Of a stretch of 64,000 nucleotides of DNA, positions 24,041 through 32,633 are shown in pieces. The stretch is taken from contig JADJYM010000015.1 of the NCBI GenBank assembly GCA_016719755.1, positions 186,001 through 250,000 of the forward strand, in the 5' to 3' direction. Position 1 is the first letter of the stretch. The number at the start of each line of letters is the position of its first letter. A model generated the notes under the pieces. That model ran no database searches. It was not told the origin of the DNA and was given only the letters and a program-made list of their open reading frames with translations. The position numbers and the translations under genes were made by a program. This stretch comes from Novosphingobium sp. (lineage in GTDB: Bacteria; Pseudomonadota; Alphaproteobacteria; Sphingomonadales; Sphingomonadaceae).

Positions 24041-25285
24041 ATGGCCGGTCCGCTGCTCGACGCGCACAGCTCTGATCCCGCCTTGATGGGCTGGATGGAG
24101 GGTCTTCCCCCGCCGCCGGACAAGCGGCTGGCCTGGGCGCGCGCGGACCACATGCGTTTCCCGACGCATCGCCATGCCTTTTCCCACATGCGCGAGTTCC
24201 TGCCCACGGCGCGGGTCTCGCGCGGGCAGGGGGCGGTGTGGGAACTACCCGTGGCGCTGCGCGACGATCTGGATGGGGTGCGCTTCGCCACGCTCGATGA
24301 TGGGCGTGATCTCACCTGGGAACAGGCGCTGGCTGCCAACTTCACGGATGGCGTGGTGGTGCTGCACCGGGGCACGATCGTTTACGAACGCTACCTTGGC
24401 GTCACCCGCCGCGACACGCCGCACATCGCCTTTTCAGTGACCAAGAGCTTCGTCGGTACGATTGCCGAAATGCTGGTGGCTGAAGGCCGCCTCGATCCCG
24501 CCGCACCTGTCGCGGACCTGATCCCCGAGCTTGCCGGCAGCGGCTTTGCCGATGCGACGCTGCGGCAGGTGATGGACATGACCACCGCGCTCGACTTTTC
24601 GGAGGAATATACCGATCCGGCCTCGGGCATCGGCGCCTTCAGCATGGCGCTGGGGCTGACCCCGCGCCCGCCGGGCTACAGCGGGCCTGGCGATGTCTAT
24701 GCCTTTCTGCCGACGATCCGGAAAAACGGCGATCATGGAGAGCGCTTCACCTATCGCACCTGCAACACCGAAGTGCTGGGCTGGATCGTCGCCCGCATCG
24801 AAGGCGAGCGGCTCGACCGGGTGCTGGCGCGGCGCATCTGGCAGCCGCTGGGGATGGAGCAGGATGCGGATTTCCTGCTGGATGGAACGGGCATGCCGTT
24901 TGCCGGCGGCGGCCTCAATCCGGTGCTGCGCGACATGGCCCGGTTTGGCGAGGCGATCCGCTGCGGCGGGCAGGGCGGCGGCGGGCAGGCCATTGCCACA
25001 GCGGTCGTCGAATCGATCCGGGCAGGCGGCAGCAGGGCGGCCTTCGCTCCGGCGAATTATGTCTACTTGCCGGACTGTTCCTATCGCAGCCAGTGGTGGA
25101 TGATGCCGGGCAATCACGGAGCTTTCTCCGCGCGCGGGATCCACGGTCAGGCGATCTATGTCGATCCGGCCGCAGAGCTGGTGATTGCGCGGTTTGGCTC
25201 GCATCCGGTGGCGGCCAGCAGCGGCAACGACCCCACTTCGCTGCCCGCCTATCGCGCGCTTGCGGAACACCTCATGCGGGGGTGA
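24041..25285 (+). CDS. Serine hydrolase, beta-lactamase class C / 6-aminohexanoate-dimer hydrolase-like
   Basis: Penicillin-recognising-fold hydrolase of 414 residues. The catalytic SxxK motif is S132-V-T-K135 in HIAFSVTKSF. Y-R-T-C-N in FTYRTCNTEVLGW provides the second (YxN-like) motif, and GIHGQAIYVDP resembles the third (HxG). The arrangement resembles NylB-type 6-aminohexanoate dimer hydrolases and esterases of the same family; natural substrate unknown. No signal peptide is evident, so it is probably cytoplasmic. It begins 11 bp after lemA, so cotranscription is likely. Confidence 0.83.
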   Translation: MAGPLLDAHSSDPALMGWMEGLPPPPDKRLAWARADHMRFPTHRHAFSHMREFLPTARVSRGQGAVWELPVALRDDLDGVRFATLDDGRDLTWEQALAANFTDGVVVLHRGTIVYERYLGVTRRDTPHIAFSVTKSFVGTIAEMLVAEGRLDPAAPVADLIPELAGSGFADATLRQVMDMTTALDFSEEYTDPASGIGAFSMALGLTPRPPGYSGPGDVYAFLPTIRKNGDHGERFTYRTCNTEVLGWIVARIEGERLDRVLARRIWQPLGMEQDADFLLDGTGMPFAGGGLNPVLRDMARFGEAIRCGGQGGGGQAIATAVVESIRAGGSRAAFAPANYVYLPDCSYRSQWWMMPGNHGAFSARGIHGQAIYVDPAAELVIARFGSHPVAASSGNDPTSLPAYRALAEHLMRG

Positions 25286-25302
25286 TCCGCAGCCATTTTC
25301 AC

Positions 25303-25330
25303 TTGCAGTTAAGCCGCGAATCTCTATAGC
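25303..25330 (+). promoter_or_regulatory. Candidate sigma-70-type promoter for ornithine decarboxylase
   Basis: TTGCAG (25303-25308) and TATAGC (25325-25330) are separated by 16 bp, a plausible -35/-10 pair just after the serine hydrolase stop. It would produce a leader of roughly 85-90 nt before the decarboxylase start. Assigned by eye only. Confidence 0.4.
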
Positions 25331-25336
25331 CCCACC

Positions 25337-25423
25337 CCGCTGCCCCAAGGGGACTTCCAATAACCGCAAGGCAGCCTCGTCTTCGTGTTACCTGGCCGAA
25401 AGGCCTATTGGGGGTCCCTTGAA
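25337..25423 (+). promoter_or_regulatory. Structured 5' leader of ornithine decarboxylase (speF-motif candidate)
   Basis: Two hairpins are visible: CCCC-AA-GGGG (in GCCCCAAGGGGAC, ~25343-25352) and GGCC-GAAA-GGCC, a GNRA tetraloop (~25394-25405). A G-rich stretch and a CCCTT precede the start. Alphaproteobacterial ornithine-decarboxylase-like genes are known to carry an RNA element named the speF motif. I cannot align to its covariance model here, so identity with it is unproven. Confidence 0.35.
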
Positions 25424-26614
25424 TTGCACAGCTATCACGACGCATCGGCAGTAGTTCGCGCCCTTTCGCCCGACGAACCCGTCATCATCAATCGCCCGCA
25501 CGCCGCTGCGCGCGCCGCAAGCTTCTTTGCCGAGAAGTTTCCGGGCAAGTCGCTCTATGCGGTGAAGGCCAATCCTTCGCCTGAGCTTCTGCAGGTGCTG
25601 TGGGCCTCGGGCGTCACCCATTACGACGTTGCCTCGATCGCCGAGGTGCGGCTGGTCCGTTCGGTCCTGCCGCAGGCGGTCCTGTGCTTCATGCACCCGG
25701 TCAAGCCGGCTGGCGCCATTGCCGAGGCTTACAAGGTCCACGGCGTGCGCGTGTTCAGCCTGGATACCCCGGAAGAGCTCGACAAGATCGTGCGCGCCAC
25801 CGATGGCGCCACCGATCTGTCGCTGTGCGTGCGGCTGCGGGTCTCGTCGGACTATTCGGAGCTGAGCCTTGCCTCGAAGTTCGGCGTCGATCTGGCCGAT
25901 GCCGCGCCGCTGCTGCAGGCGACCCGCCAGGTCGCCGATGCGCTGGGGATCTGCTTCCACGTCGGCAGCCAGGCGATGACCCCGTTTGCCTATGTCCAGG
26001 CGCTTGAGCGCGTGCGCGCGGCGATCGTCGATGCGTCGGTCACGGTCGACATCATCGATGTCGGCGGCGGCTTTCCGTCGATCTACCCGGGCATGGAACC
26101 GCCCCCACTGGAGGATTACTTCGGCGCGATCCACCGCGCGGCGGAATCGCTGCCGGTGTCCTATTCGTCCGAACTGTGGTGCGAGCCGGGCCGTGCGCTG
26201 TGCGCGGAATACAACTCGCTGGTCGTGCGGGTTGAGAAGGGCCGGGGCGACGAGCTTTACATCAACGATGGCGCCTATGGCGCGCTCTACGATGCAGCCC
26301 ATGTCGGCTGGCGCTTCCCGGTCCGCTGCCTGACCGAAGGCCGCAGCGAGGTGCTGGCGCCTTTCGCGTTCTACGGCCCGACCTGCGACGATGCGGACTA
26401 CATGGAAGGCCCCTTCCTGCTGCCCGCCGATATCCGCCCTGGCGACTATATCGAGATCGGCATGCTGGGTGCCTATGGTGCGGCGATGAAGACCCGTTTC
26501 AACGGGTTTGGCGAAGGCCTGGTGGTTGAGTCCACGGATGAGCCGATGGCCAGCCAGTACCTGGGCAACCGCCGCGACCCGCGTCAGAGCGATAACGTGG
26601 TCAGCCTGCGCTGA
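25424..26614 (+). CDS. Ornithine decarboxylase (type III PLP fold, group IV decarboxylase)
   Basis: Decarboxylates ornithine (possibly also lysine) to putrescine for polyamine synthesis. PLP lysine K48 lies in LYAVKANPSPELL. HVGSQ, DVGGGFPSIYPG and WCEPGRAL form the phosphate and substrate sites, and FYGPTCDDADYMEG carries the catalytic cysteine at the dimer interface. The frame is open from a GTG at 25385, but a TTG at 25424 gives the usual HSYHD-like N-terminus after the G-rich 25410-25414 ribosome-site candidate; the exact start is uncertain. It feeds the carboxyspermidine pathway genes ~3 kb upstream. Confidence 0.9.
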   Translation: MHSYHDASAVVRALSPDEPVIINRPHAAARAASFFAEKFPGKSLYAVKANPSPELLQVLWASGVTHYDVASIAEVRLVRSVLPQAVLCFMHPVKPAGAIAEAYKVHGVRVFSLDTPEELDKIVRATDGATDLSLCVRLRVSSDYSELSLASKFGVDLADAAPLLQATRQVADALGICFHVGSQAMTPFAYVQALERVRAAIVDASVTVDIIDVGGGFPSIYPGMEPPPLEDYFGAIHRAAESLPVSYSSELWCEPGRALCAEYNSLVVRVEKGRGDELYINDGAYGALYDAAHVGWRFPVRCLTEGRSEVLAPFAFYGPTCDDADYMEGPFLLPADIRPGDYIEIGMLGAYGAAMKTRFNGFGEGLVVESTDEPMASQYLGNRRDPRQSDNVVSLR

Positions 26615-26624
26615 AACGATAAGC

Positions 26625-26652
26625 GGCGCAGCGGCCTTATCGCCGCTGCGCC
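26625..26652. terminator. Bidirectional terminator between ornithine decarboxylase and hemA
   Basis: GGCGCAGCGG and CCGCTGCGCC form a perfect 10-bp stem (extendable by one pair) around a CTTATC loop, 10 bp after the decarboxylase stop. The next gene, hemA, converges from the other strand. The rest of the gap to 26736 shows no gene. Confidence 0.65.
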
Positions 26653-26736
26653 ATTTACATGAAACAACGGTGCAGGGTCGGGTTCACACCCCGAAAAGGA
26701 CCGGAGCCTCCGTGTCTGCGGCTGGTCCCACCCGAC

Positions 26737-27951
26737 TTAGGCCGCCAGGCGCAGGTCCATGCGCTGCCAGATCTCGACCAGCGCCTTGGTGAGGGCCTGC
26801 ATCATGTTCTGCGTGTGGGCCGGTCCCGGCGTGAAGCGCAGGCGCTCGGTCCCGCGCGGCACGGTCGGGAAATTGATCGGCTGCACGTAGACACCATATT
26901 CGGCGAGCAGGATGTCGCTGATCTTCTTGGCCTTGACCGGATCGCCGACCATCAGCGGCACGATGTGCGTGGTCGAATCCATGACCGGCAGTCCGGCATC
27001 GCGGAACTGCGCCTTCAGGAAGGCTGCGGCGGCCTGCTGGCCTTCGCGCTCGACCGAGGAGCTCTTGAGGTGGCGAACGCTCGCCAGCACGCCCGCGACC
27101 AGTACCGGTGAGAGCGAGGTGGTGAAGATGAAGCCCGGCGCATAGGAGCGGATCACGTCGACGATCCTCGCATCGGCGGCGATATAGCCGCCCATCACGC
27201 CGAATGCCTTGCCCAGCGTGCCTTCGATGATGTCGATGCGGTGCGCGGCCTCATCACGGTCGGTGATGCCGCCGCCGCGCGGGCCGTACATGCCAACCGC
27301 ATGGACCTCGTCGATATAGGTCAGCGCGTTGTACTTTTCCGCAAGGTCGCAGATCGCGTGGATCGGGGCGACATCGCCTTCCATTGAATAGACCGATTCA
27401 AAGGCGATCAGCTTGGGGACCGAGGGATCCTCTGCCGCCAGCAGTTCTTCCAGGTGTTCGACGTCGTTATGACGGAACACGCGCTTTTCGGCGCCCGAAT
27501 TGCGAATGCCGGCGATCATGCTGGCATGATTGAGTTCGTCCGAGAAGATCACGCAGCCCGGCAGAACCTTCGCCAGGGTGGAGAGCGTTGCATCGTTCGA
27601 GACATAGCCCGAGGTGAACAGCAGCGCCGAATCCTTGCCGTGGAGGTCGGCAAGTTCCTGTTCCAGCTGAATGTGATAGTGCGTGTTGCCGCCGATGTTG
27701 CGGGTTCCGCCAGAGCCTGCGCCGACATCATGCAGCGCTTCTTCCATGGCGGCGATCACCTTGGGGTGCTGGCCCATGGCAAGGTAATCGTTGGAACACC
27801 ACACGGTGATGTCCTTCGGCCCGTTGTGACCGGCGAAGCACCGCGCGTTGGGATACTGGCCCTTGTTGCGCAGGATGTCGATGAACACGCGGTAACGGCC
27901 TTCGGAATGCAGCCGTTCGATCGCCTGGTCGAAGATATGGTCGTAGTTCAC
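26737..27951 (-). CDS. hemA: 5-aminolevulinate synthase
   Basis: PLP-dependent condensation of succinyl-CoA and glycine to 5-aminolevulinate, the alphaproteobacterial (Shemin) entry to heme. The N-terminus [22 protein letters not shown] is the consensus for the family. [29 protein letters not shown] and [16 protein letters not shown] (containing the PLP lysine) are diagnostic. The start codon is GTG at 27951, with AGGAGG ten bases upstream. 404 residues is standard. Succinyl-CoA produced by the propionyl-CoA route in this window is one of its substrates. Confidence 0.96.
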   Translation of the reverse strand: MNYDHIFDQAIERLHSEGRYRVFIDILRNKGQYPNARCFAGHNGPKDITVWCSNDYLAMGQHPKVIAAMEEALHDVGAGSGGTRNIGGNTHYHIQLEQELADLHGKDSALLFTSGYVSNDATLSTLAKVLPGCVIFSDELNHASMIAGIRNSGAEKRVFRHNDVEHLEELLAAEDPSVPKLIAFESVYSMEGDVAPIHAICDLAEKYNALTYIDEVHAVGMYGPRGGGITDRDEAAHRIDIIEGTLGKAFGVMGGYIAADARIVDVIRSYAPGFIFTTSLSPVLVAGVLASVRHLKSSSVEREGQQAAAAFLKAQFRDAGLPVMDSTTHIVPLMVGDPVKAKKISDILLAEYGVYVQPINFPTVPRGTERLRFTPGPAHTQNMMQALTKALVEIWQRMDLRLAA

Positions 27952-28024
27952 TTGGGACGGGCCTCCTGCGCGCGCATCTAATGCATCGCCTGGCTGAAAA
28001 CCAGCGGATTATCGTTGCGCTGGA

Positions 28025-28945
28025 TCAAACCGGGCCGAGGGTGAAGCCGCTGCGCACCGGCACCCTGTGTTCGGGATCGCCGATCCATTCGGTGTCGTGG
28101 CCGGGCAGGATGACCAGCCCGGGCGCCTGCCGGCTGAGCGCGGCGATGGTTTGCAGCCAGGAGTAGACCTCGCGCCGGTCCTCTTTGGCGAGATGGTCTC
28201 CGACCAGGCGCGAGCGGGCGCGCACCTGCTGCCAGCTTTGCGCAAAGGTTGCGATATCGCCCGCGAACAGGAACTCTCTCCCGCTGGACAGGCGCACATA
28301 GATCATCTGCGATCCCGGGGTGTGGCTGGGAGCGGGGATCACGACCACGCCTGGAGCGACAGCCTGCGGTCCGTCAGGTGCGAGCCGCGCGGTGGGCGCA
28401 GCGCCTGTGGGCCAGGGCAGGGTGGCGGCGAGGGGAGCCCGCGGAAGCTGTCCGGGATTGAGCCGTGCGGCCTGCAGCAGCGGCGCCCCGCCGCGCGCCA
28501 CCAGGGCACCCTGATGGTCCGGATGCTCGTGCGTCACCAGCACCAGGCCGGCCTCGTCCAGGGCGCGTTCGATCCGGGCCTGGATCTGGGGGTAATAGAC
28601 CTCCATCCCCATTGCCTCGGCATCCGTGCGGGTCAGCCCGCTGTCGATCACCACGGCCTTCCCGCCATCGACCGGCAGGCGCCAGGCCATCACGCCCACC
28701 AGCTTGCGCTTGATCCCGCTGCCCGCAACGAACAGGCTTCCCGGCAGCCGCCGCCAGCCGACCAGCTCCATTTCGACCGCAGATGGAGCCGGGCCCGGAA
28801 CGCTGGAGGCAAGCTGGCGCAACTGGGCGATGGAGACCGGCTTCACCGGGGCATCGCCGGGGCGGTTGTCGATCATCAGCCAGTAGAACGGCAGGCCGAC
28901 GACCAGCAGCAGCGCCAGCAGGAACCAGTTGAGCCGCCGCGTCAT
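28025..28945 (-). CDS. MBL-fold metallo-hydrolase with N-terminal membrane anchor
   Basis: Metallo-beta-lactamase-superfamily protein of 306 residues. One hydrophobic N-terminal helix (LNWFLLALLLVVGLPFYWLM) suggests membrane anchoring with the domain in the periplasm. The metal-binding motif THEHPDHQG is present, followed by PSHTPGSQ, FAGDIA and LPGHDTEW, giving the normal two-metal ligand set. Substrate unknown. Its start overlaps the glutamate racemase stop, suggesting cotranscription with murI. Confidence 0.85.
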   Translation of the reverse strand: MTRRLNWFLLALLLVVGLPFYWLMIDNRPGDAPVKPVSIAQLRQLASSVPGPAPSAVEMELVGWRRLPGSLFVAGSGIKRKLVGVMAWRLPVDGGKAVVIDSGLTRTDAEAMGMEVYYPQIQARIERALDEAGLVLVTHEHPDHQGALVARGGAPLLQAARLNPGQLPRAPLAATLPWPTGAAPTARLAPDGPQAVAPGVVVIPAPSHTPGSQMIYVRLSSGREFLFAGDIATFAQSWQQVRARSRLVGDHLAKEDRREVYSWLQTIAALSRQAPGLVILPGHDTEWIGDPEHRVPVRSGFTLGPV

Positions 28946-29736
28946 AGAACCTCCACCCTCTCCAGCCCATAGCGCTGCAGGGCTGGGCGGGCGAGGTCAA
29001 GCCCCTCCTCGGCGCGGGTGAACAGGGCAAGGTCGGGCGCCGCGCGGCGAAAGGGCTGTCCCCGGGTCAGATGAGCGATGCGCCGGGCGATTCCCGCCGC
29101 GCCGTGAACCAGCGCGACATCCGGCCCGAAAGCATGGCCCAGTTCGTCGGCCAGCAACGGGAAGTGGGTGCAGGCAAGCACCACCGTATCGATCATCCCG
29201 CCGCCCGGCTGGTCGCGCAGGCCCGCCACCGCGCGCGCGATCACTTCCGGATCGACCGGCTGGCCGCGCAGTTTGGCTTCAGCCGCGCCAACCAGTTCGC
29301 CCGCGCCATGGCGCAGCAGCACCTTGTCTCCCGCGAATTCCGCCTCCAGCCGGTCAACATAGGGCTGGCGAATCGTGGCCGCCGTGCCGAGCAGGCCGAT
29401 CACTCCGCTGCGGGTCTGCTCCGCCGCCGGCTTGATCGCGGGGACCGTGCCCACCACCGGGACGGCCAGCACATCGCGCACCATGCCCAGCGCGATGGTG
29501 GAAGCGGTGTTGCAGGCGATGCAGATCAGGCGCGGACGGAACCGTTCGGACATCCGCCCCAGCAGCCCGCAGACCCGCGCGGCAACCTCGGCCTCGGTCT
29601 TGGTGCCATAGGGCAGGCCGCCGTTGTCGGCAGCGTAGATCACGGGCGCCCGGGGCAACTGGTGCCGCACTTCCTCCAGCACGGTCAGCCCGCCAAGCCC
29701 GGAATCGAACAGCAGCAGCGGCGCAGCTTCGTCCAT
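28942..29736 (-). CDS. murI: Glutamate racemase
   Basis: Cofactor-independent racemase that supplies D-glutamate for peptidoglycan. FDSGLGGLTVL at the N-terminus, ICIACNTAST with the first catalytic cysteine and VLACTHFPLL with the second are all present. The ATG at 29736 (MDEAAPLLLFDSG) is chosen over an upstream frame start at 29796 because the family begins at this point. 264 residues is typical. It is divergent from plsY and overlaps the MBL hydrolase downstream. Confidence 0.94.
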   Translation of the reverse strand: MDEAAPLLLFDSGLGGLTVLEEVRHQLPRAPVIYAADNGGLPYGTKTEAEVAARVCGLLGRMSERFRPRLICIACNTASTIALGMVRDVLAVPVVGTVPAIKPAAEQTRSGVIGLLGTAATIRQPYVDRLEAEFAGDKVLLRHGAGELVGAAEAKLRGQPVDPEVIARAVAGLRDQPGGGMIDTVVLACTHFPLLADELGHAFGPDVALVHGAAGIARRIAHLTRGQPFRRAAPDLALFTRAEEGLDLARPALQRYGLERVEVL

Positions 29737-29817
29737 TTTCGCTCCAAACCTCCCGCCCGCTCTTGCCGCCGACGAGGGCGGCCCGCTAGGCTGCATCCGT
29801 AACGGGGAGGAACGGGA

Positions 29818-30399
29818 ATGGATAGTTTCTATGCGCTGGGCCTGGGCTACCTGCTGGGCAGCGTGCCATTCGGGCTGATCCTGATGCGGCTGCTGGGGGC
29901 GGGCGATCCGCGCGATATCGGTTCCGGCAACATTGGAGCCACCAACGTGCTGCGCAGCGGGCGCAAGGGAATCGCTGCGGCCACGCTACTGCTCGATCTC
30001 GGCAAGGGTCTGCTCGCGGTCTGGTTGGCGTGGCGCTGGTTTCCCGAGGTTCCCGGCATGGCCGCGCTGGGCGCAGTTTTGGGGCACTGCTTCCCGGTCT
30101 GGCTGAAGTTCAAGGGCGGCAAGGGTGTGGCCACCACCATGGGCGTCACGCTCGCCCTCGCCTGGCCGATTGGCGCGACCTATGCCGGGGTCTGGCTGGC
30201 AATGCTGGCCGTGACGCGGATATCCTCGCTGGCGGGCATGACCGCTGCGGTCGCCGCGCCGGTCGTGGCCTTCGCGCTTGGCCTGCCGGAACTGGTGCCG
30301 GTGCTGGTGGCCATCGCGGTGCTGGTGCTGGTGCTCCACCGCGCCAACATCCAGCGGCTGCTGGCCGGCACCGAACCGAAGATCGGATCGAAGAACTGA
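29818..30399 (+). CDS. plsY: Acyl-phosphate:glycerol-3-phosphate acyltransferase
   Basis: Integral-membrane enzyme of phospholipid synthesis that acylates glycerol-3-phosphate from acyl-phosphate. It has five to seven hydrophobic segments and the PlsY motifs YLLGSVPFGLI, GSGNIGATNVLR and FKGGKGVATTMG. At 193 residues it is typical. GAGGAACGGG precedes the ATG. The stop overlaps the dprA start (TGATG). Confidence 0.95.
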   Translation: MDSFYALGLGYLLGSVPFGLILMRLLGAGDPRDIGSGNIGATNVLRSGRKGIAAATLLLDLGKGLLAVWLAWRWFPEVPGMAALGAVLGHCFPVWLKFKGGKGVATTMGVTLALAWPIGATYAGVWLAMLAVTRISSLAGMTAAVAAPVVAFALGLPELVPVLVAIAVLVLVLHRANIQRLLAGTEPKIGSKN

Positions 30400-31490
30400 T
30401 GAGCGCGCTGACGCAGGAGGAAGCATTCGCGCGGATCCGCCTGCTGCGCTCTCCCAATGTCGGCCCGGTTTCCTATCGCCAGCTGCTGCGCCGCTTCGGC
30501 ACGGCCCGCGCCGCGCTGGAGGCGCTGCCCGATCTGGTCGGGCGCGGGGGAGGCGGGTACCGCCTGGCGCCGGAGGAGCGGGTGGCAAGGGAAGTGTCCG
30601 CTGTCCGCGCCGCCGGGGCGCGCTATCTGTTCCACGATGCGGCCGACTATCCGCCGCTGCTGGCCGAGCTGGACAGTGCCCCGCCGATCCTGACCGTGCG
30701 GGGCGATACGGCGCTGGCGCAGCGTCCCTGTGTCGCGATTGTCGGCGCGCGCAATGCCTCTGCGGCGGCGGTCAAGCTGGCGCGGCAGTTCGCGGGCGAC
30801 CTGGCCGAGGCCGGTTTCACCGTGGTTTCGGGACTGGCGCGGGGGATCGACGGGGCGGCCCACCGCGCGGCGCTGGCGGGCGGGACGATCGGCGTGATCG
30901 CCAGCGGTATCGACGTAACCTATCCGCCCGAACACGCCGATCTGCAGGAACAGGTCGCCATGGAAGGCCTGCTGCTGGCCGAACAGCCACCGGGAACCGA
31001 GCCGCTGGCCCGCCATTTCCCCTCGCGCAACCGGATCATTGCGGGCCTCGCGGCGGGCACCCTGGTGGTGGAGGCCGCGCCGCGCTCCGGCTCGCTGATC
31101 ACCGCGCGGCTCGCGGCGGAGGCGGGGCGAGAGGTGATGGCGATACCCGGCTCTCCGCTGGAAGCGCGCGCGCAGGGCTGTAACCAGCTGATCCGCGAAG
31201 GGGCGGTGCTGGTGCAGTCGGCCAGCGATGTGGCCGAACTGCTGACCACGTTCGAGGGGCAGCCGCGCTCGATGCTGCGCGAAAGCGCCGAGCCCTATGC
31301 CCTGCCCGAGGACCTTGGTGATGACCGGGCGGACGTTGCCGCGCTCTTGACCACCGCCCCGGTCGCTGTGGACGAACTGATCCGGCAGAGCGGGGAAAGC
31401 CCCGCCGCGGTCCAGCTGGCCCTGCTTGAACTGGAACTGGGCGGGCAACTGGTGCGCCATGCGGGCGGGCGGGTCAGCCTGGCTGGCTGA
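30399..31490 (+). CDS. dprA: DNA-processing protein DprA
   Basis: Single-strand DNA-binding protein that protects incoming DNA and loads RecA during natural transformation; it is also conserved in non-competent bacteria. The Rossmann-type core is marked by VAIVGARNASAAAVKLAR, VSGLARGIDGAAHRAAL and FPSRNRIIAGLA. A C-terminal winged-helix-like region (residues ~300-363) follows. The N-terminal ~75 residues form a SAM-like domain (NVGPVSYRQLLRRFG). Overlap with plsY fixes the start at 30399. Confidence 0.94.
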   Translation: MSALTQEEAFARIRLLRSPNVGPVSYRQLLRRFGTARAALEALPDLVGRGGGGYRLAPEERVAREVSAVRAAGARYLFHDAADYPPLLAELDSAPPILTVRGDTALAQRPCVAIVGARNASAAAVKLARQFAGDLAEAGFTVVSGLARGIDGAAHRAALAGGTIGVIASGIDVTYPPEHADLQEQVAMEGLLLAEQPPGTEPLARHFPSRNRIIAGLAAGTLVVEAAPRSGSLITARLAAEAGREVMAIPGSPLEARAQGCNQLIREGAVLVQSASDVAELLTTFEGQPRSMLRESAEPYALPEDLGDDRADVAALLTTAPVAVDELIRQSGESPAAVQLALLELELGGQLVRHAGGRVSLAG

Positions 31491-31521
31491 CAGATCAAGG
31501 ATGAGCAATAAGGACCGGGCT

Positions 31522-31896
31522 ATGACCGACACCAGCACAGGACAGGGGAGTAACCTCTTCGCGCGGCGGATGTTCCGCTGGGCGGCGATCTATGGCGTGA
31601 TCGTGCTGACGCCGATGTATCTCACTCCCTTGCCGGTCCAGGGCGCTGAAGTGTTCCTGGGCTTCGTCGGGCTGGCGCTGGTATTCCAGGCAATGTTCTG
31701 GATCATCAGTGGCGATCCGGTGCGCTATCGTTCGCTGATGCCGGTGGCGGTTGCGGAAAAGCTGGTATTCGGCCTGCCCGCGCTGGTGCTGTTCGCCAAG
31801 GGGGCAACGCCTGTCCCGGTGGCCGTGTTCGCGGGGATCGACCTGCTGCTGGGCCTGGGCTTTTTCATTGCCTGGCGACGCACCGTGGCGGCCTGA
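31522..31896 (+). CDS. Small multi-pass membrane protein, function unknown
   Basis: Protein of 124 residues with about four hydrophobic helices (WAAIYGVIVLTPMYL, VFLGFVGLALVFQAMFWII, KLVFGLPALVLFA, VAVFAGIDLLLGLGFFIAW). I do not recognise the family. The ATG at 31522 is preferred over 31501 because AAGGA at 31510-31514 is properly spaced from it. The stop overlaps the next gene's start, so the two are coupled. They sit between dprA and topA. Confidence 0.72.
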   Translation: MTDTSTGQGSNLFARRMFRWAAIYGVIVLTPMYLTPLPVQGAEVFLGFVGLALVFQAMFWIISGDPVRYRSLMPVAVAEKLVFGLPALVLFAKGATPVPVAVFAGIDLLLGLGFFIAWRRTVAA

Positions 31897-32558
31897 TGCA
31901 GGCACCGCCCGCAATCATCAGTCTGCCGGACCTTCCGGGCGAATTGCGCGCCCTGATCGCGCGCGATGGCCGGTTCATCCTCAAGGCGTTCGGCGCGATC
32001 ACGGCAATCATCGCGGTTTCGGGGCTCGCGGCGCTGTCGGGACTGCTGGTGGCGATCATCGTCTCGGTGATCGGCCAGGGCCTGTTCCTCGAAAGATTGC
32101 TGGCTGATCGCGTTGCGCCGCACCGGCCGGGTCAGGCAGAGATGTTTCTGGCGCTGGCCGTCGCGGGCCTGCTCTCGTTTGTGCCGGTCATGTTCGGAAT
32201 GATGATGCTGATCCTGCCCGGGGCGCTGCTGATGGGCAGCTGGGCGGCCGCCGGACCGGTGATTGTTGCCGAAGGGCGCGGCGGCGTGGCCGGGCTGGGC
32301 GAGAGCTGGCGGCTGACGGCCGGCTCGCGGGTCCGGCTGATGCTGCTTTATGCCCTGATCATCCTCGCTTCGTTCCTGACCGGCGGGCTCATCGGGGTGT
32401 TTCCCCTGTTCGGCATTTCAGAGGGATCGAGCCTTGGCGAGCGGCTCGCCTACGATGTCCTCTCCGCCGCGGCCTATATCGCCAGCTGGCTGCTTTCCGC
32501 CGCGATCTACCGGCTGGTCAAACCCGCAGGCGGCGAACTGCACGAGGTCTTTTCCTGA
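31896..32558 (+). CDS. Multi-pass membrane protein, function unknown
   Basis: Hydrophobic protein of 220 residues with five or six predicted membrane segments. GPVIVAEGRGGVAGLGESWRL in the centre resembles the cytosolic loop of YciC/GlpM-like membrane-domain families in which a channel of helices surrounds a conserved SW motif, but the match is weak. It starts inside the stop codon of the preceding small membrane protein (TGATG), so both are made together. Function unassigned. Confidence 0.72.
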   Translation: MQAPPAIISLPDLPGELRALIARDGRFILKAFGAITAIIAVSGLAALSGLLVAIIVSVIGQGLFLERLLADRVAPHRPGQAEMFLALAVAGLLSFVPVMFGMMMLILPGALLMGSWAAAGPVIVAEGRGGVAGLGESWRLTAGSRVRLMLLYALIILASFLTGGLIGVFPLFGISEGSSLGERLAYDVLSAAAYIASWLLSAAIYRLVKPAGGELHEVFS

Positions 32559-32633
32559 GGGCCTTGACGGCGCACCGCCACCGCTCCCACCCTCGCGCGT
32601 GTACATACGCGTAGAAGGGCACGCCCGAACACC

